Origin: Candidatus Kapaibacterium sp.
GTDB lineage: Bacteria > Bacteroidota > Ignavibacteria > Kapaibacteriales > Kapaibacteriaceae
Reading direction: 5' to 3'
Assembly (NCBI GenBank): GCA_030830285.1
Contig: JAURNF010000207.1
Span: forward strand, 1-19,448
Length of the DNA stretch: 19,448 nt
Shown here: piece by piece, positions 15,614 through 19,448 of the stretch
Numbering within the stretch: the first letter of the stretch is position 1
How the letters are laid out: each line of letters starts with the position of its first letter
Program-made: the position numbers and the translations under genes
The notes under the pieces: generated by a model
Databases searched by the model: none
The model's input: only the letters and a program-made list of their open reading frames with translations
Told to the model about the DNA's origin: nothing

Positions 15614-18600
15614 TTATTGGTTCGATTGAAGCGAGAGCACCATGCCTGTGCCAGTTGATCCAAGCTGTGTGACTGTGCGCTGCACAGGTACCCCTACTTG
15701 CTGACATAGTCCAGGAAGCTTTTTCGCGACATAATTAGCAAGGCTAAAGACTGTGATATCTCCATCGGAGTCACGTGCACGACCAGCTAGCCCTTCAGAA
15801 ATCACGTGCGTAAACAGACCACCTCCAACCACAGGCGATTCAGCTGCGCGCGATGACTTCGTGGTCGATGCAATGACAGCGACGCTAGACTCACCCTCTC
15901 GTGTGAGCGTTCGATGAACTCCATCAGACTCAGCAACTGCACCAGATTGACATGCATCAAGGATCACAAGCATACCAGATGCACTAATCTTCTGTATCTC
16001 AGCAAAGAGCGTGTCAATACCGATTTCTTGCGTCACACCCGGATCCTCATCACGGGCATACGGAAGCAGGCAATACGACCTCTCTTGAGCGGAGTACAAG
16101 CACGACATGCCGTGACCAGCGTAGTAGATCACCACGTTGTCTTGTGGCTGGACTGCTGCTGCAATACTTCTAAGCTGGGTCACAATACGCGCACTCGTTG
16201 CGTCCTTGTTCAGCAGCTTAGTAACAACGCTTTGCGGATTGACTGCTGTGATAGCCTTCTCAATCTTCTGAGCATCTTCGACTGCGTATGCCAGTGCAGT
16301 CTGCCGTGCGCCATAGTCGTTTACACCAATGATCAGCGTGTAGAGCACCGGCTTGCGAGTCGAGACTTCAGGGTGATCGATACTGATCGTATCGAATGTT
16401 GATGCTCCATCCGCCTGCGATACTCGTATTGTGAACTGATTCAGACCGCCACGAAGTGTTGTGCGGAATGACTCAACATGCGATGGTATTGCGCCTGATG
16501 CAGATGCACGACGCTGATACACTACTCGAGAACCCTCTGTCACGGTAACACTGCGAACTGTCGCTCCTTGACTCTGCAGTCGATAGGTTAGCATACATTC
16601 GCTAAGCGTTGAGACATTCCGCGCACGCCTTACAAAGTTGATGCGGGCTGGTCGTACGGCGAGAACATCACGTTGTGCCAATTGCATTGTGAGTGCGGAA
16701 GCTGCATCGAGTTCGCAAGCCCGTCGGAAGACATCGGCAATGCGATACATCGACGGCATCTCTGATAGTGATCGCACCTCGCTACCAACGACAACGAGAA
16801 GCGATGACTGAGCAGAGTTATCGCCATCGTACATACCAGCCGGCGTTGCGGCTGTCCATCCATCAGGCGTCGCGTGCAACGTCCCAGTAATCGCTCGTGA
16901 AGAGGATGATATCATATGCACGGAGCCATCTTGCATGCCTGCCGCAACAATGCTTCCATCTGATGAGACTGCCATAGCAGTTGGTCGTCCATAGAGACTA
17001 CATACATCACGTACAACGTGTTGCTTAGAGGAACCAGCTTCGATCACTCGGAGGGTTCCATCAACGCCACCACTCATCAAGCGCTTCTGTTGATCAATAA
17101 GTGCTGTTGATACCGGCAGTGCACTTGGAGCGACGACCTGAACTGGTTGTTGAAGCTTGGCGTTATCAGAGGGTACCACTACGGTATAGACTGCGCCTGT
17201 TGCGTACTGGAGAGTCATCCTACGCGTAGTTCTATTCCACGCTGATGACACAATCGTCCCTGTTGAAGAAGGTACAACCGACACGAGAGCGCCTGAAGAG
17301 TCGTGATGATACAGACGCACCTCTGTATCAGTGACCGCAATGAAGGTATTCTCTGCAACAGCATGTACTTCTCGCGCACGAGCAGACCAGCGACGATGTA
17401 TCGTCCCACTCGTGTCAATCTTCAGAATCTCACCAGTCGCGTCATCGACGATGAGGACTATCTCCTCGCTGCTATAGTCAGCATGACGCACACTTCGCAT
17501 GTTTGACAATGTCAGCCAACGCACATCCCAACTCGTCGTATTGACGATTCCACACAACTGACGTCCGAACCCACCAAGGATGATGTGCTGACTATCGGGT
17601 GACTCACGGATGACTTGGATCTTGTCGAACTCACCAGCAGTTATCTGAATTGGTCGTGCTCCCGAACGTGTGTCCCAATACCAACAGGATCCTGTATTAT
17701 CTCCAACAAGCAGATCTTTGCTACCGTCAAGAAACTTTACAGCGGTAATGATGGCAGCCTTCGCAGACCTCCTCCATGATGGTGCCTTTCCATCAGGTGC
17801 ACGCAGAATCAGCTGATGGAGTCCACCGCTATACTCTGCTGCACACACAACGAGACCATCCTGCAGCAGTGCAATGGCATCAACGCTCATCATGTCGCGC
17901 TCGCGACGAAGTACCCGCCGTTCTTCTGCCTCTGTATCGTACAGAACAACGTCACCGCCGTCCGTTACCATAGCGATTGAAGATCCGCTGCTTTGCCTCG
18001 ATACTGCACGGATGCGCGTTTGCAGTCGTTGGAATCGCTCAATCTGCTCACCCCTGCCACAGAAGACATCTCCACCCTCCGACACTGCAATCCATGTATC
18101 ATTAGAGGTCCAGTATGCGCCAATGATAGGTCGCTTCGTATCAGGATTGATTGCCGTGGACTGCCGTGTTCTTGTGTGCAAGAGAACTAACTCACCCTTC
18201 GTACCAGCAATCAACAGTAACTCGCCCGACGGATTGAATCGAATTGTACGTACATCAAACCCAATCTCGATGCTGCGATCTGCTGAGGCTCCAGTAGTGG
18301 CATCAAAAAACTCTATATCCTGTTGCACTGTTGCGATTGCAATCACATTACTTCCGCCGCGCACGTCGACAGATGCCGGCACGTCTTGCGGTCGAACAAC
18401 CGTGTGTCCACCTGACTCGATACTCCATACCCGAACGGTACGATCGGAGGACCAGCTAATGACATTGTCATGGTTATTCGGATTCATGATCGCACCGAGC
18501 ACGCTGGTTTGATGTCCCGTGAGCACGCGCAGTAGCGGACCTCGATCGTTCCCTGACGCGCTCCATATGCGAATTGAGTAATCATTCGATGCACTCACAC

Positions 18601-18742
18601 ACAGTGCTGATGTTGCATCATAGTCGATCATCCGCACTGTTGCTGTATGCGACGTCTGCATTTGTAGCCGCGGAACCTGCGCTCCCGCCGTGAGCGTGAG
18701 TGCAATGCAAGTCGTGACAAGTGCGATCAGTCGTGCCATCAT
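15614..18742 (-). CDS. Exported WD40-like propeller protein with C-terminal caspase (C14) domain
   Basis: The protein has 1042 residues. The signal peptide is about 1-22 (ALTLTAGAQ). Residues 30-625 are WD40-like repeats, clear in the first units (GHQTSVLGAI, SDRTVRVWSI) and weak later, enough for two propellers. A short TPDGWTAATPAGMYDGD motif (625-641), also found in other propeller-caspase proteins, and a beta-sandwich-like stretch (690-790) lead to the caspase domain (796-1040): LYTLIIGVNDY, VVIYYAGHG with catalytic His877, and VILDACQSG with catalytic Cys931. Asp929 resembles the basic-residue pocket acid of metacaspases, so cleavage after Arg or Lys is plausible; this is inference. It is probably a periplasmic or surface protease rather than a cytosolic death enzyme. 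The start overlaps the upstream OmpA stop as ATGA; a second ATG follows at once. AAGAAG lies 5 bases upstream. Confidence 0.92.
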   Translation of the reverse strand: MMARLIALVTTCIALTLTAGAQVPRLQMQTSHTATVRMIDYDATSALCVSASNDYSIRIWSASGNDRGPLLRVLTGHQTSVLGAIMNPNNHDNVISWSSDRTVRVWSIESGGHTVVRPQDVPASVDVRGGSNVIAIATVQQDIEFFDATTGASADRSIEIGFDVRTIRFNPSGELLLIAGTKGELVLLHTRTRQSTAINPDTKRPIIGAYWTSNDTWIAVSEGGDVFCGRGEQIERFQRLQTRIRAVSRQSSGSSIAMVTDGGDVVLYDTEAEERRVLRRERDMMSVDAIALLQDGLVVCAAEYSGGLHQLILRAPDGKAPSWRRSAKAAIITAVKFLDGSKDLLVGDNTGSCWYWDTRSGARPIQITAGEFDKIQVIRESPDSQHIILGGFGRQLCGIVNTTSWDVRWLTLSNMRSVRHADYSSEEIVLIVDDATGEILKIDTSGTIHRRWSARAREVHAVAENTFIAVTDTEVRLYHHDSSGALVSVVPSSTGTIVSSAWNRTTRRMTLQYATGAVYTVVVPSDNAKLQQPVQVVAPSALPVSTALIDQQKRLMSGGVDGTLRVIEAGSSKQHVVRDVCSLYGRPTAMAVSSDGSIVAAGMQDGSVHMISSSSRAITGTLHATPDGWTAATPAGMYDGDNSAQSSLLVVVGSEVRSLSEMPSMYRIADVFRRACELDAASALTMQLAQRDVLAVRPARINFVRRARNVSTLSECMLTYRLQSQGATVRSVTVTEGSRVVYQRRASASGAIPSHVESFRTTLRGGLNQFTIRVSQADGASTFDTISIDHPEVSTRKPVLYTLIIGVNDYGARQTALAYAVEDAQKIEKAITAVNPQSVVTKLLNKDATSARIVTQLRSIAAAVQPQDNVVIYYAGHGMSCLYSAQERSYCLLPYARDEDPGVTQEIGIDTLFAEIQKISASGMLVILDACQSGAVAESDGVHRTLTREGESSVAVIASTTKSSRAAESPVVGGGLFTHVISEGLAGRARDSDGDITVFSLANYVAKKLPGLCQQVGVPVQRTVTQLGSTGTGMVLSLQSNQ

Positions 18743-19448
18743 TCGTACTTCTTGATCAATACCACTTCAACAGTGCGGTTATAGAGTCGCCCTTCGGGCG
18801 TCGTATTGCCAAACGGTGGGGTCACGTCTTCTGTGCCCTCGCCATATCCACGCACGAGTTTCGTACCAATAGGCGGCAGCAGCTGATTGATTTGTTGCGC
18901 ACGCCGTTCTGATAGCGTGAGATTCAGGGCTCCCGGACCCTTGCGATCAGTGAAGGCGGATACTTCAATCGATGTCAATTCATCAACCTCAGGTTTGACA
19001 AAGCGATCGACAATGTCTTTCTGTGCAACGAGCAGCTCATCATTTCCATACGCAAAGAGAGGCAAGCGATATCGGTCGATCGCGAGATTGCCCCGACGTT
19101 CACGTTTTTTTCGGGAGATTGACACGAACTCGATGGGTAGTCTGCTCGACGCAGTATCGCAAGCACCAAACTGATCACATACCATCATTTCTGCTGTCAC
19201 GGGATCGCCCGACTTTGGGATATCACGCTGTGAATCACCCGTCATCCAATCAATCGATGGAGGGGGCACACCTTGTCCACGCCGATTGATCATGGAACGA
19301 GTTGGTGCATCTCCAGGCATGAACGGATGACTTGCTGTAAGACTCCAGTCTTTAAGCCGACCCGACGACGTCGCTGCAAGTGTGTAGCGAAGTGCTGGAA
19401 TATTGATTGTTCGAATTGTGTCTAGCACAACGATTGGATCAAGGATTC
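18739..19448 (-). CDS. OmpA-like protein, C-terminal part (5' end cut by window)
   Basis: The frame is open through the right edge, giving at least 235 residues. The GTG at 19428 is not a convincing start: the frame continues past it and it would begin mid-domain with no signal peptide. The visible part has a beta-rich segment with a DTIRTINIPALRY strand and DWSLTASH, matching the middle of the 431-residue OmpA protein downstream. A canonical OmpA module follows (PLFAYGNDELL, VSAFTDRKGPG, LNLTLSERRAQQINQLL, LYNRTVEVVL). The Asp in FTDRKG and the Arg in YNRTV are at the diaminopimelate-binding positions, so peptidoglycan anchoring is likely. It is probably the same two-module family as the downstream gene. 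Its stop overlaps the caspase start by four bases, so it belongs to the operon. The promoter and N-terminus lie outside the window. Confidence 0.88.
   Translation of the reverse strand, partial: ILDPIVVLDTIRTINIPALRYTLAATSSGRLKDWSLTASHPFMPGDAPTRSMINRRGQGVPPPSIDWMTGDSQRDIPKSGDPVTAEMMVCDQFGACDTASSRLPIEFVSISRKKRERRGNLAIDRYRLPLFAYGNDELLVAQKDIVDRFVKPEVDELTSIEVSAFTDRKGPGALNLTLSERRAQQINQLLPPIGTKLVRGYGEGTEDVTPPFGNTTPEGRLYNRTVEVVLIKKYE

Noticed and set aside
15590..15629. Plus-strand AAGGAGG followed by ATG at 15600, like a strong translation start
   Set aside because: The frame closes after nine codons at 15627-15629, so it does not encode a credible product.
15914..16402. Plus-strand open frame of 162 codons opposite the caspase domain
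   Set aside because: It is antisense to conserved catalytic sequence and carries no domain signal; a shadow frame.
17874..18512. Plus-strand open frame of 212 codons
   Set aside because: It lies wholly inside the propeller-caspase gene on the other strand, has no recognisable motif, is rich in Ser/Arg as expected of an antisense shadow, and lacks a ribosome site.
15614..18742. Caspase gene as part of an anti-phage defence system
   Set aside because: The signal peptide and OmpA/T9SS neighbours place it outside the cytoplasm, and no nuclease, gasdermin-like, STAND or other defence partner is seen.
18739..19428. GTG at 19428 as the true start of the OmpA-like gene
   Set aside because: The same frame continues without a stop to the window edge, and a start here would lack a signal peptide, so the gene is simply truncated.

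Overview
The window looks like chromosome from a member of the Bacteroidota/Chlorobiota/Kapaibacteriota (FCB) group. Three things point there: two giant exported proteins built like type IX secretion (T9SS) cargo, a PorT-like barrel joined to OmpA-like modules, and LamG, SBBP and PKD-like modules of the kind common in that group. GC content is moderate, about half by eye. The exact phylum is an inference. No rRNA, tRNA, transposase, phage or CRISPR signal was seen.

All eight genes lie on the minus strand and read from the right edge to the left edge. In transcription order they are: (1) the C-terminal part of an OmpA-like protein, cut by the right edge; (2) an exported WD40-like propeller protein with a C-terminal caspase (C14) domain and an intact His/Cys pair; (3) a periplasmic protein with two OmpA-like modules; (4) a PorT-like outer-membrane barrel fused to two degenerate OmpA-like modules; (5) a membrane-anchored CHASE2 sensor without an output domain; (6) an exported FecR-domain protein; (7) an 1830-residue cargo protein with an SBBP seven-bladed propeller and a PKD/Ig array; (8) a cargo protein of at least 1460 residues with four LamG and three Ig-like modules, cut by the left edge. 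Neighbouring genes overlap by 1 to 7 bases or are separated by only 35 to 37 bases, so this is almost certainly one operon. Its promoter lies beyond the right edge and its terminator beyond the left edge.

Every product except CHASE2 begins with a signal peptide (the start of gene 1 is not seen), so the whole set acts in the envelope or outside the cell. My working model is an envelope device. OmpA/PorT-like proteins would tie it to the peptidoglycan and outer membrane, CHASE2 and FecR would be sensing or scaffold parts, the caspase would be a periplasmic protease, and the two adhesin-like proteins would be its surface-displayed or secreted clients. The individual families are known. Their joint function is inference.

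There is almost no non-coding DNA: the longest gaps are 37 and 35 bases, each carrying a Shine-Dalgarno sequence. The plus strand shows only shadow ORFs.
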